Assembly: GCF_002218085.1 (NCBI RefSeq) | Contig: NZ_BDUC01000001.1 | Coordinates: 1,375,828-1,439,827, forward strand | Reading direction: 5' to 3' | Origin: Tolypothrix sp. NIES-4075 | Lineage (GTDB): Bacteria > Cyanobacteriota > Cyanobacteriia > Cyanobacteriales > Nostocaceae | DNA: 64,000 bases | Shown: positions 9,142-16,913 of the stretch, in pieces | Layout: every line of letters starts with the position of its first letter | Numbering within the stretch: position 1 is the first letter of the stretch | Position numbers and translations under genes: made by a program | Notes under the pieces: model-generated | What the model was told of the DNA's origin: nothing | Databases searched by the model: none | The model's input: only the letters and a program-made list of their open reading frames with translations

Positions 9142-10518
9142 TTAGCGCATGGTGACGAATTCTTCTGCCGATGAGGGATGGATACCGACGGTGGCATCAA
9201 AATCTTTTTTGGTTGCACCCATTTTGACGGCGATCGCTACACCTTGAATTATCTCACCTGCGCTTTCTCCGACCATGTGAGCGCCTAATACTTTATCGGT
9301 GTTGCCATCGACTACCAACTTCATCATGGTTTTTTCTTGAGCGCCCGTTAAACTATGAAACAATGGGCGGAAGCGTGTACGATATACTTTGACTGCATCT
9401 CCGTATTTCTCGTGTGCTTCGGCTTCGGTTAAGCCGACTGTCGCTGCTTCTGGGTTGGAAAATACGGCTGTAGGAACAGTGTCATGGCTGAATAAACGGC
9501 GGTTGTTGCCAAATTCGCTATCAGCAAAAGCGCGACCTTCACCAATTGCTACCGGAGTTAAGTTAATTCTGTCAGTGACATCACCGACGGCAAAGATATT
9601 TGGTTGGGAAGTTTGACTAAATTCATTGACAGCGATCGCCATCATATTGCTGTATCCGGGTCCTTCGATGTTACCTTCTTCCAGATCGACTCCGGCATTT
9701 TCTAAACCCAATCCTTCAATATTTGGCATCCGACCAGTTGCGACTAAAAACACATCGGCAATTATCGGTTCTTGGTCTGCTTCAGATAAAGTCAGCTTTA
9801 TTCCTTCCGGCACTTTCTCAACTGTTTCGATGACATTATTCTTGATCACTTTAATGCCGTGATTCGTCATCCCCTCTTCAATTCCGCTGCGAATGTCTTC
9901 ATCAAAACCTTTCAAAATCTTGTCGCCTCTGGTAATCTGTGTCACCTCGGAACCCAGACCGCGCATGATGCAAGCAAATTCTGTGCCGATGTAACCCGCG
10001 CCAATAATGACGATGTGCTTCGGTTGCTGTTTCAGGTGAAAGATTTCATTAGAAGTAATGCCATATTCCATACCAGGTAAATCTGGTTTAACCGGACGCC
10101 CACCCACAGCAATTAAAATTTTCTCTGCCGTAACTTTGCGCCCATCAACTTCTACAGTGTGCGGATCTACTAAACTAGCACGAGCGGGAATTAAATCGAC
10201 GCCAGCTCTTTCTAGAAAACTGATATGCAGTTGCGATAGCCTGCGGACTTCTTTATCTATAGAAGTAATGAAATGTTGCCAATCTAACTCAGCTTCACCA
10301 ACTTTCCAGCCATAACCTGCGGCATCATGAAATAATGCGGGAAAGTGAGAGCCGTAAACCATAAGTTTTTTGGGAACACACCCGCGAATCACACAAGTAC
10401 CACCGACTAAATCATTTTCAGCGATCGCCACTTTTGCACCGTAGCTAGCTGCCCGCTTGGAAGCTGCTAAACCACCAGAACCAGCACCAATGACAAACAA
10501 GTCGTAATCATACGTCAT
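9142..10518 (-). CDS. gor: Glutathione-disulfide reductase
   Basis: FAD- and NAD(P)H-dependent flavoprotein that reduces glutathione disulfide. Residues 5-20 hold the FAD dinucleotide fold (DLFVIGAGSGGLAASKRA); the redox-active disulfide is in GGTCVIRGCVPKKLM, the glutathione-reductase rather than lipoamide or mercuric type; the NAD(P) fold is at IVIIGAGYIGTEFACIM followed by basic residues (TRGDKILKGF); FAVGDVTDRINLTPVA is the second FAD contact; the C-terminal active-site His-Glu dyad is in GIHPSSAEEFVTMR. At 458 residues it is full length. A second paralogue lies 770 bp upstream in the same direction, separated by a minisatellite, so they are probably not cotranscribed. Confidence 0.92.
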   Translation of the reverse strand: MTYDYDLFVIGAGSGGLAASKRAASYGAKVAIAENDLVGGTCVIRGCVPKKLMVYGSHFPALFHDAAGYGWKVGEAELDWQHFITSIDKEVRRLSQLHISFLERAGVDLIPARASLVDPHTVEVDGRKVTAEKILIAVGGRPVKPDLPGMEYGITSNEIFHLKQQPKHIVIIGAGYIGTEFACIMRGLGSEVTQITRGDKILKGFDEDIRSGIEEGMTNHGIKVIKNNVIETVEKVPEGIKLTLSEADQEPIIADVFLVATGRMPNIEGLGLENAGVDLEEGNIEGPGYSNMMAIAVNEFSQTSQPNIFAVGDVTDRINLTPVAIGEGRAFADSEFGNNRRLFSHDTVPTAVFSNPEAATVGLTEAEAHEKYGDAVKVYRTRFRPLFHSLTGAQEKTMMKLVVDGNTDKVLGAHMVGESAGEIIQGVAIAVKMGATKKDFDATVGIHPSSAEEFVTMR

Positions 10519-10740
10519 AAAAATTATGTTCCCTGAAAATAGGATAACTTGGCTAATTGTTTCTCTATAACTATTGAAACAAAATTCATCTGTTGCTGTA
10601 AGCTGAGATTTCCGCCCCTAGATTGATGGTGGGCGATCGCTTCTGTTAATTTTCTGTAACTCTTAAATGTAGTAAGGGATAGAGCCGCTTAAAGCAGTTG
10701 CAATTGAGCGGTAAACCGCTCACTACCAACAAGGAATATA
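10519..10740. other. Spacer upstream of gor
   Basis: About 220 bp between the gor start and the minisatellite. It has one HIP1 site (GCGATCGC at ~10633) and no supported gene or clear promoter. Confidence 0.4.
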
Positions 10741-10965
10741 TTGTTTCAAGCTTGGAACTCGGAAGTTCGTGTTCGGAACTCGGAAGTTCGCGTTCGGAAC
10801 TCGGAAGTTCGTGTTCGGAACTCGGAAGTTCGTGTTCGGAACTTGAAAGTTCGTGTTCGGAACTCGGAAGTTCGTGTTCGGAACTTGAAACTTCGTGTTC
10901 GGAACTTGAAACTTCGTGTTCTGAACTTGAAACTTCGTGTTCGGAACTCGGAACTTCGAGCTTTT
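10741..10965. repeat. 21-bp minisatellite, about ten copies
   Basis: Tandem units of GGAACTCGGAAGTTCGTGTTC, with two main variants (ACTCGGAAG and ACTTGAAAC). The first half of the array is mainly one type and the second half mainly the other. Because the period is a multiple of three, several frames on both strands stay open through the array and create false reading frames of 88-116 codons. Each unit is also partly self-complementary (GAAC...GTTC). Confidence 0.9.
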
Positions 10966-11292
10966 TGGGTAGAAGTACAGATGCAGATTTTCGCATTTGC
11001 TATTCTACCCAACTACTGAACTGTAGAAAAAGTTAAAAGGAGTAGGAATGAGCGCAAAATGACCAAAAAACGAACCGCCCTTCGGGTTCGCCAGTCCCCC
11101 ATCGTGACGGAAACCGCGCCCGTCGGGGGCTGGACTCACCAAGGAGCCAAGGAAGCCAAGGAATAAGAGTTTAGGAGAGAGAAGTTTGATCGGAGGTTTC
11201 CTCCGATCAAAGCTTCGGTGGTTTTTGCCTAAGTTTTAAGGAGAATACAACCCTAGTCCCCAGTCCCTAGTCCCCAGTCTTTAGTCTCCAGT
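10966..11292. other. Spacer with the CTGGACTCACCA dispersed element
   Basis: 11075-11150 contains GC-rich repeat DNA (CGAACCGCCCTTCGGGTTCG, a hairpin) ending in CTGGACTCACCA; the last motif also occurs at about 53680 and 57431. 11170-11215 has a second hairpin (GATCGGAGGTTTCCTCCGATC). 11245-11285 has CAGTCCCTAGTCCC heptamers. No gene seen. Confidence 0.55.
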
Positions 11293-12639
11293 TCAATCGA
11301 ATGTCAAAAACTCTTCTGCTGTCGTTGGATGAATACCAATTGTGTCATCCAAATCTTGTTTGGTGATACCTTTGCGAATGGCAACCGCGAGACTTTGAAT
11401 TATATCGGCTGCGTGTTCACCCACCATATGAACGCCTAAAACTCGTTCAGACTCACCCTCAACTACTAATTTAATTGTTGCTTGCTCATCTTGTTCGGTC
11501 AGTTGATAAAATAGCGGTTGGAATTTGCTGCGATAGCATTTGACAGATTTGCCGAATTTTTCCCGCGCTTTTGTTTCTGACATGCCGACACTTGCCCCTT
11601 CTGGACGGGCAAAAACTGCGGAAGGGACAAAATCATAACTTGGTTTTTGCGGCTTTTTGCCAAAAACTGAATTGACAAAATCATTAGCTTCAGTTATTGC
11701 AACTGGCGTTAATTGCACGCGGTTAGTGCAGTCACCCACGGCAAAAATATTTTCTTGATTGGTGCGGCTGTATTCATCAACTTTGATTTCTCCTTTTTCC
11801 CCAAGTTCAACTGAGGCTTTTTCCAAGTTGAGATTCTTGGTATTTGGAGCGCGACCTGTAGCAACTAAAATTGTATCTGCTGTGATGATTTCTTCTTTGT
11901 CGCCTTTAGTAGTCAGCAGCAAACCGTCATCTGAGAATTTAATTTCTTTGGCAGTGCTGTTTTTGATAAAGCGAATTTTCCTTTTGCTCAAACCGGATTG
12001 AACGCCAGCGCGAATGTCATCATCAAAGCCTGATAAAATCATTTCATCAGTATTAATAACCGTGACTTCGCACCCAAAAGCGTTCATCATGCTGGAAAAT
12101 TCTACGCCGATATAACCACCGCCAATAATCGCCAAGCGTTTGGGTAAGTAAGGCAGGTGAAACATCTCGCGGGAAGTGATAGTGTATTCTATACCGGGAA
12201 TATCCGGTTGCACTGGATGTCCGCCGACAGCAATTAAGATTTTGTCAGCTGTCACTTTGCGTCCTTCAATTTCAAGGGTATGAGCATCAACGAAAGTTGC
12301 ACCACCGTGAATTATTTCAATTCCCGCTTTTTGCAACTGCTGAAGGAAAGAATGCTGAATACCTTCAAGTTTCTGGTGTACCGACTTAATAAATAGTGTC
12401 CAGTCAAAGTGCCATTGACAATCACTCCAGCCGTAGCTTTGTGCCGATTGATTTTGAAGGGCAAAATCAGCCGCGTAAACAATGAATTTTTTGGGAGTAC
12501 AGCCGCGATTTGCACAGGTACCACCGAGGGCTTCTTGTTCGGCAATAGCGACGCGGACACCTAACGCGGCTGCTTTTTTGGCTGCTGCTAGTCCTCCTGG
12601 ACCGGCACCAATTACAAAGAGGTCATAATCAAATGTCAT
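11293..12639 (-). CDS. Glutathione-disulfide reductase paralogue
   Basis: Second pyridine nucleotide-disulfide oxidoreductase of the same class. FAD fold DLFVIGAGPGGLAAAKKA, redox disulfide GGTCANRGCTPKKFIVY, NAD(P) fold LAIIGGGYIGVEFSSMM, second FAD site FAVGDCTNRVQLTPVA, C-terminal dyad GIHPTTAEEFLTFD. I chose the ATG at 12639 over a TTG at 12666 because it aligns with the paralogue (MTFDYDLF versus MTYDYDLF), giving 448 residues. Clear divergence from the neighbouring copy (for example TPKK against VPKK) suggests an old duplication or a different partner. Candidates are glutathione with another cofactor preference, or a related low-molecular-weight thiol. Confidence 0.85.
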   Translation of the reverse strand: MTFDYDLFVIGAGPGGLAAAKKAAALGVRVAIAEQEALGGTCANRGCTPKKFIVYAADFALQNQSAQSYGWSDCQWHFDWTLFIKSVHQKLEGIQHSFLQQLQKAGIEIIHGGATFVDAHTLEIEGRKVTADKILIAVGGHPVQPDIPGIEYTITSREMFHLPYLPKRLAIIGGGYIGVEFSSMMNAFGCEVTVINTDEMILSGFDDDIRAGVQSGLSKRKIRFIKNSTAKEIKFSDDGLLLTTKGDKEEIITADTILVATGRAPNTKNLNLEKASVELGEKGEIKVDEYSRTNQENIFAVGDCTNRVQLTPVAITEANDFVNSVFGKKPQKPSYDFVPSAVFARPEGASVGMSETKAREKFGKSVKCYRSKFQPLFYQLTEQDEQATIKLVVEGESERVLGVHMVGEHAADIIQSLAVAIRKGITKQDLDDTIGIHPTTAEEFLTFD

Positions 12640-12809
12640 GGTTTGCTTTTGCTTTATGCTTGACAACTTGACGCATCAGACTGTTCTGTGCTTTTTCTCG
12701 CAACGAAAAAAGCGAAAATTTTATTGCTTGCTAGGCGTCAACTTGAAGCTTGACTCGTATCAGGTAAAGCTGGCAACTTCCGGTTGACATATTATTGTGA
12801 GTACAGCAC

Positions 12810-12827
12810 CCCTATCTATAGATAGGG
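12810..12827. terminator. Possible hairpin terminator
   Basis: CCCTATCTATAGATAGGG forms a 7-bp stem, followed on the plus side by TTATTTAACTTT. It lies between the 3' end of the STAND gene and the 5' end of the reductase gene, where a stop for the upstream minus-strand transcript would be expected, but the T-rich side is on the wrong strand for that. Confidence 0.35.
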
Positions 12828-12856
12828 TTATTTAACTTTGAAGTCAGCAGATTTGA

Positions 12857-15181
12857 TTATGGGGAATTAAGTAATAATTGCATTTCTTCTGCATCCCGCG
12901 TCATTCCCAGATGCTCGAAACCATCCATTGCTTTAGTGGCAAATTTACGAACTTCTTCCGGACTTCCCCATTTGTTTTCCCAATAAGCGCGAGAGCGTTG
13001 ATAGCGAGCAAGACGGCGTTTATTTTTGTGGCTTTGGGCTACAGCCAAGCCTTTGATTAATAGTTGTTGAGCAGCGAAGCGATCGCCTTCTTTAATGGCA
13101 ATATCAGCCAGCCAATTTTGAGCCGAGTTAATTACCCGATGCCAGTTTATTTGTTCTGCACTTTGCATCACCTGTTGAAAAAGGATTTTAGCTTCGGGAT
13201 ATTTACCTTCTTTATACAAGATTTCGGCGCGGTGGTAGAGAACCGGGATAAAATAACGGATGTGCTTGTGTTTATCTAAATGTGCTTGATGCACTAAGTC
13301 TTCTTCTATATTCAGCCAGTGACGAGCATCTTCATAATTTTTGTATCTGATTTGCAGCCTGACGATACTTTCGGCTAAATCAGCTTGAACGCACAAGTCT
13401 GCGCGATCGCGTAAAACCCACGTTGGCTGCAAAATTTCCTCTGCTTCAAACAGACTTTGCTCTGAACATTCTCGAATCAGCAGCCAGCTTTTGCGGATAA
13501 CGATTTTGACAAAAGATGACCATTCACTGCGTCGTTTTGATTCTTCTATCAGCCATTGCAACCAATCTAAACGCTCATCCCAATCGGCGTAGAGGTTTGC
13601 ATAGTGATTTAACAAAAGCCATAAATCTCTAACTTGTTCATAATAACCTTGGTCTTTACACCAATAAAGGACAGCACGCAAATTGCCGTGTTCTTCCTCT
13701 AGTTTGTTGTAATGTATCCACTTTTCCCAATCTTCTCCGCCGTAAGTGTGGGCAAAATCGAGATACCATTTTACCCAGCGTATTCGTGCTTCTTTTTCAA
13801 AATTTGGGTCAGCAGCTAGTTGTGCTAAAGCGTACTCGCGAGTGAGAGAAAGCATCTCATATCGCCCAGTTTTTTGATTATGAGTTATCAGAGACAGTTG
13901 TTGCAAACGTCCTAAGCCATCATTGACACAATCAGGTGCTGCTGTCAGTCCTGCAACTTCAGCTACAGCAGCTTGCAAGGGAGAGTCAGGAAAAATTGCC
14001 AGTGACATCAATAATTGATGCGGTGGCTGTTTTTTGATTCCTTGCACTGATTGCTCAAAGCAGAAACGAGCCACATCACCTGTAGCTAAAGCTAGCTGTG
14101 TTAACACTGATGCGAGAGAATAGCCACTAGAGACTTGACCTAAAGCATAAACAATAGCGAGGGGAATTCCGCCAGTGCGATCGTAAAGGTCTTGAGAATC
14201 TTGCGGGTTGAGAGTGATATTTTTTTCTTCAGCTTGTTGCTGTATTAATTGCAAACCATCATTTAAGGGCAAGTTTCGCAAACTAATTGGTAATAAAGCA
14301 ATTCGTTCGCGAGTAGTAATTACAACTTTGACGCAAACAGGCAGATTGTAGAGAAACTCTATGACCTCATCTCGATCGTCAATGGTTTCCATATTGTCTA
14401 CAATTAAAAGCGATCGCTGTCTGGAAAGACACCGACGCACCCGGTCAAATTGCTCCGAAGGGGGAGACTGAATAATCGTTACGTCGTCCAAAGTGTGAGC
14501 AATTTCCCGAAAAATACCGCGCAGGTTACGCTGTCCTTGCTGTCGCTGAAAAATTCTATTCGGGACGAGTTCCTGTTGTTTAGCTGAAGTGAAAATAATC
14601 GCCTCAAATTTCGCTGCATGAGAAAGATTTTCACAACTAGCTTTTAAGCACAAACGAGCTGCTTCTAACACCAGTGCCGTTTTACCTACACCACCAATAC
14701 CATGCACCGTAATCATATGAGCCGCATGAAGAGGAGAAAGCCGTTCTAGTAACGTTTCCATCTCTGACTCGCGACCGATAAATTGTGTATAGGTAGGTGC
14801 TGGCAGATTACTGGGGATGGGACGGCAATTATTGGCAACAGATGCAGCGCAACCTCTGCGATATCCATATCTCTCCAAAACGTACATTAGGTTGCTAGAT
14901 TTGACGCTGTAGTTTGGCTCTTCGGTCAAAGTTTCAATATCTCGGTAGATATTACTAAGACCCGCTCTCACAACAGCGTTATCCTTGTGTAAATCTTTGC
15001 TTATCTTCTTGATTCCATATCCACACAATAACCCAAGTAATAAGTCTTTCCTGGTATTTTGCCTGTAACGCTTTTGAGTTCTTGCCTCCAAATCAGTCAG
15101 TAGCCGATCTATTTGCCAGTCCTTCAAAACTCTGCAATTCCAACTTTTAGGTAGATTCCAACTGTCTGACTGACTTGACAT
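12857..15181 (-). CDS. STAND-class NTPase with N-terminal helical/HTH-like domain and TPR-like C terminus
   Basis: Signal-transduction ATPase of the NB-ARC type. Order: an N-terminal helical domain (residues ~15-95; YRQNTRKDLLLGLLCGYGIK then ISKDLHKDNAVVRAGLSNIY), which resembles the HTH-like domain seen in cyanobacterial vWA-MoxR-associated proteins; FIGRESEMETLL; Walker A VHGIGGVGKTALV (~160); Walker B RSLLIVDNMETI (~260); the sensor region VVITTRERIALLP; GGIPLAIVYALG; then a long helical repeat region compatible with TPRs to residue 774. Such proteins act as oligomerising switches in regulation or in phage defence. The start is the ATG at 15181 rather than a GTG three codons earlier. No effector domain is visible, so an effector would have to be supplied in trans. 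Confidence 0.82.
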   Translation of the reverse strand: MSSQSDSWNLPKSWNCRVLKDWQIDRLLTDLEARTQKRYRQNTRKDLLLGLLCGYGIKKISKDLHKDNAVVRAGLSNIYRDIETLTEEPNYSVKSSNLMYVLERYGYRRGCAASVANNCRPIPSNLPAPTYTQFIGRESEMETLLERLSPLHAAHMITVHGIGGVGKTALVLEAARLCLKASCENLSHAAKFEAIIFTSAKQQELVPNRIFQRQQGQRNLRGIFREIAHTLDDVTIIQSPPSEQFDRVRRCLSRQRSLLIVDNMETIDDRDEVIEFLYNLPVCVKVVITTRERIALLPISLRNLPLNDGLQLIQQQAEEKNITLNPQDSQDLYDRTGGIPLAIVYALGQVSSGYSLASVLTQLALATGDVARFCFEQSVQGIKKQPPHQLLMSLAIFPDSPLQAAVAEVAGLTAAPDCVNDGLGRLQQLSLITHNQKTGRYEMLSLTREYALAQLAADPNFEKEARIRWVKWYLDFAHTYGGEDWEKWIHYNKLEEEHGNLRAVLYWCKDQGYYEQVRDLWLLLNHYANLYADWDERLDWLQWLIEESKRRSEWSSFVKIVIRKSWLLIRECSEQSLFEAEEILQPTWVLRDRADLCVQADLAESIVRLQIRYKNYEDARHWLNIEEDLVHQAHLDKHKHIRYFIPVLYHRAEILYKEGKYPEAKILFQQVMQSAEQINWHRVINSAQNWLADIAIKEGDRFAAQQLLIKGLAVAQSHKNKRRLARYQRSRAYWENKWGSPEEVRKFATKAMDGFEHLGMTRDAEEMQLLLNSP

Positions 15182-15562
15182 AAATATCACTCTCTTAGTC
15201 CGTCATAAATCTGGTATTAGCAACATTTTAACGAAGAAAATCTTCGCGGCGTTGCCCAAGAGCCGGTATGAATCACAAATTTATTTGTAGAGACTTTTTG
15301 ACGGAAGTCTCTACAAATAAGGGATAAAGCTTGTAAATTGTTCGCAAAAACTTTGAATTTATATATCAAATCAGCAACGCTATATTCACAAATTACTAAC
15401 AATTTTTTAACACTGTGAATTATGTGTCTGAAAATAACTCAGTAAGCTAATTTCTAAGTCCTTTATCTGTGGTGGCAAACAAAATGCAGATATAACGCTT
15501 GCCCCTACGTAGAGAAATACTGCCTGATTATTCTTTTCACAGATTACTACAAGGATAGCTAA
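15182..15562. other. Spacer with a palindromic repeat
   Basis: 15280-15322 holds an inverted repeat (TTATTTGTAGAGACTT and its complement around TTTGACGG), a relative of the GTAGAGACG palindromes elsewhere in the window. The rest is AT-rich and probably contains divergent promoters for the STAND gene and the peptidoglycan-binding gene. No further gene seen. Confidence 0.5.
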
Positions 15563-16408
15563 ATGAATAGAGCATTGCGATCGCTAACTCTCTTACTAGG
15601 GCTGAAACAACCTAAGCCTTATTTCCCCGAAGAAAAACAAATTTGTGTATTCAATAAACGTCCGATACTTTACCGAGGTTTTACGCCAAACTCTGTCCAG
15701 GAATCAATTGATGAACTACAAGCGCATTTGCAATCTCAGGGAATTCTTGTAAATACTAGTGGTAGATTTGACTTAGAAACAGAAGTAGCTGTCATCGAAT
15801 TTCAGAAAAAAAATAATCTCCAAGTGGATGGGATAGTCGGACCACTCAGTTGGGCTTGCCTTTTCTATCCAAAGCTTTGCCGCAGTCAGAAAGAAATGTC
15901 TTCACAATTAGAAGATGCAGTTAAGGAACTGCAAACTATTCTCTACGAAGAAGGATTTTTGAAAAAGCAACCAGATGCATGTTTTTGTCGGCAAACTGAA
16001 ATAGCAGTTAAACGCTTTCAAAGAATGTATGGGCTAAAAGATGATGGTATGGTTGGAGCAGCAACTTGGGCTGTGCTGTTGGGAATGCGACAAAAAATAG
16101 ATAGAGGCTTTCCCAGGATAGTTTATTTTTTATCGCCTCAATCTTGGTTTATGTGGGAGCAATTTTTAATGATTTGTTTCATATTGCTGGGCATTTATTA
16201 TAGTCCGATACCTGGTGATGAGCCAAAAATTAGTACAGCTTTAGCCACTGCTTACGGACTTACTTGTATAGTCCCATTTTTGTTAGAATGTTTGCCGATT
16301 AAGCAGTCGAAGCAGCCTAGTTTACCATTGTTGCGATATGCTCCTTATGTGTTGACTGGCATCTTTTGGAAACCAATTATCAACTTTTTAGGGACATTGT
16401 TTAATTAA
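15563..16408 (+). CDS. Double peptidoglycan-binding-domain protein with C-terminal membrane segments
   Basis: Two PG_binding_1 modules are visible: residues ~48-110 (SIDELQAHLQSQGILVNTSG, VAVIEFQKKNNLQVDGIVG) and ~118-175 (AVKELQTILYEEGFLKK, IAVKRFQRMYGLKDDGMVG). Each ends in the typical D-G-x-V-G-x-x-T/S-W-x-x-L. After residue 195 come about three hydrophobic segments (FLMICFILLGIYY, ALATAYGLTCIVPFLLECL, YVLTGIFWKPIINFLG). No signal peptide is evident at the N terminus. Having binding domains N-terminal to membrane segments is unusual; if the domains face the periplasm the protein needs an N-out topology. No catalytic domain is present, so a wall-anchoring or sensing role is inferred. Confidence 0.75.
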   Translation: MNRALRSLTLLLGLKQPKPYFPEEKQICVFNKRPILYRGFTPNSVQESIDELQAHLQSQGILVNTSGRFDLETEVAVIEFQKKNNLQVDGIVGPLSWACLFYPKLCRSQKEMSSQLEDAVKELQTILYEEGFLKKQPDACFCRQTEIAVKRFQRMYGLKDDGMVGAATWAVLLGMRQKIDRGFPRIVYFLSPQSWFMWEQFLMICFILLGIYYSPIPGDEPKISTALATAYGLTCIVPFLLECLPIKQSKQPSLPLLRYAPYVLTGIFWKPIINFLGTLFN

Positions 16409-16486
16409 GTATTGGTGATTGTTATGTTGTTCTGTGTCGTTGATAATTTAGGCGTCCTTACTTTAGATGGGTGGGGCTATACGCAC

Positions 16487-16508
16487 AAAGCCCACCTTCG
16501 TGGGCTTT
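16487..16508. terminator. Bidirectional hairpin terminator
   Basis: AAAGCCCACCTTCGTGGGCTTT, an 8-9 bp stem with a tight loop and A/T tails on both sides. It separates two convergent genes (ending at 16408 and 16521), so it can serve both. Confidence 0.7.
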
Positions 16509-16520
16509 AAAGATTGCTTG

Positions 16521-16787
16521 TTATTCCCCAAGCCGTAAAGGATTGAGCTTATAGACCCGCCATTTATTTCTTCGCATATGGAAAAAAACAAAGATTGACG
16601 AATGCCAGTAGTAAGGTTGACTCTTGTTTTTGTATAAATCTTGGCGGGAAATGCTGAATCGACGCTCTAGTTGCTCTGTTGACCATTCATCGGATTCGAT
16701 GACCGGAAGGGCTGGTTCCCATCCTTGCAAAGTTCTTTTAAGCAAATCCAGTTGAATAGCTTCTTGCTGTACGTGATGGTGACGCAT
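16521..16787 (-). CDS. Small protein of unknown function with possible HTH
   Basis: 88 residues, no recognised family. The centre (SDEWSTEQLERRFSISRQDLYK) resembles a helix-turn-helix: EQLERRFSIS as first and second helix and RQDLYK as the start of recognition. The C terminus is basic and aromatic. A weak AGAG motif precedes the ATG by about 10 bases. It is divergent from the HTH-STAND gene, across a spacer with inverted GTTG/CAAC repeats that could regulate both. It could also be a shadow frame; codon use does not decide. Confidence 0.4.
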   Translation of the reverse strand: MRHHHVQQEAIQLDLLKRTLQGWEPALPVIESDEWSTEQLERRFSISRQDLYKNKSQPYYWHSSIFVFFHMRRNKWRVYKLNPLRLGE

Positions 16788-16846
16788 ATGAAATTCTCTT
16801 TGAAGTTGCTATTCACTAGTTTTGTTTATCTTCTAAAATTTGAATA

Positions 16847-16897
16847 GTTGTATTTGTGCAACCAGTTGAACGTGCAACCGTTGAACAAGGTTGAACA
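16847..16897. promoter_or_regulatory. Iterated GTTG/CAAC operator-like repeats
   Basis: Directly before the XRE-STAND gene lie two inverted pairs: GTTG(16847-16850)...CAAC(16859-16862) and GTTG(16865-16868)-AACGTG-CAAC(16875-16878). These overlap a direct repeat GTGCAACC(A)GTTGAAC, and GTTGAAC occurs a third time at 16888-16897. Such arrangements are typical of binding sites for XRE regulators; autoregulation by the downstream gene is inferred. Confidence 0.45.
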
Positions 16898-16913
16898 TAG
16901 AGGTTTATCCACG

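Noticed and set aside
10646..11036. Four open frames of 88-116 codons on both strands
   Set aside because: All arise from the 21-bp minisatellite, whose period is a multiple of three. Products are pure repeats with no ribosome site.
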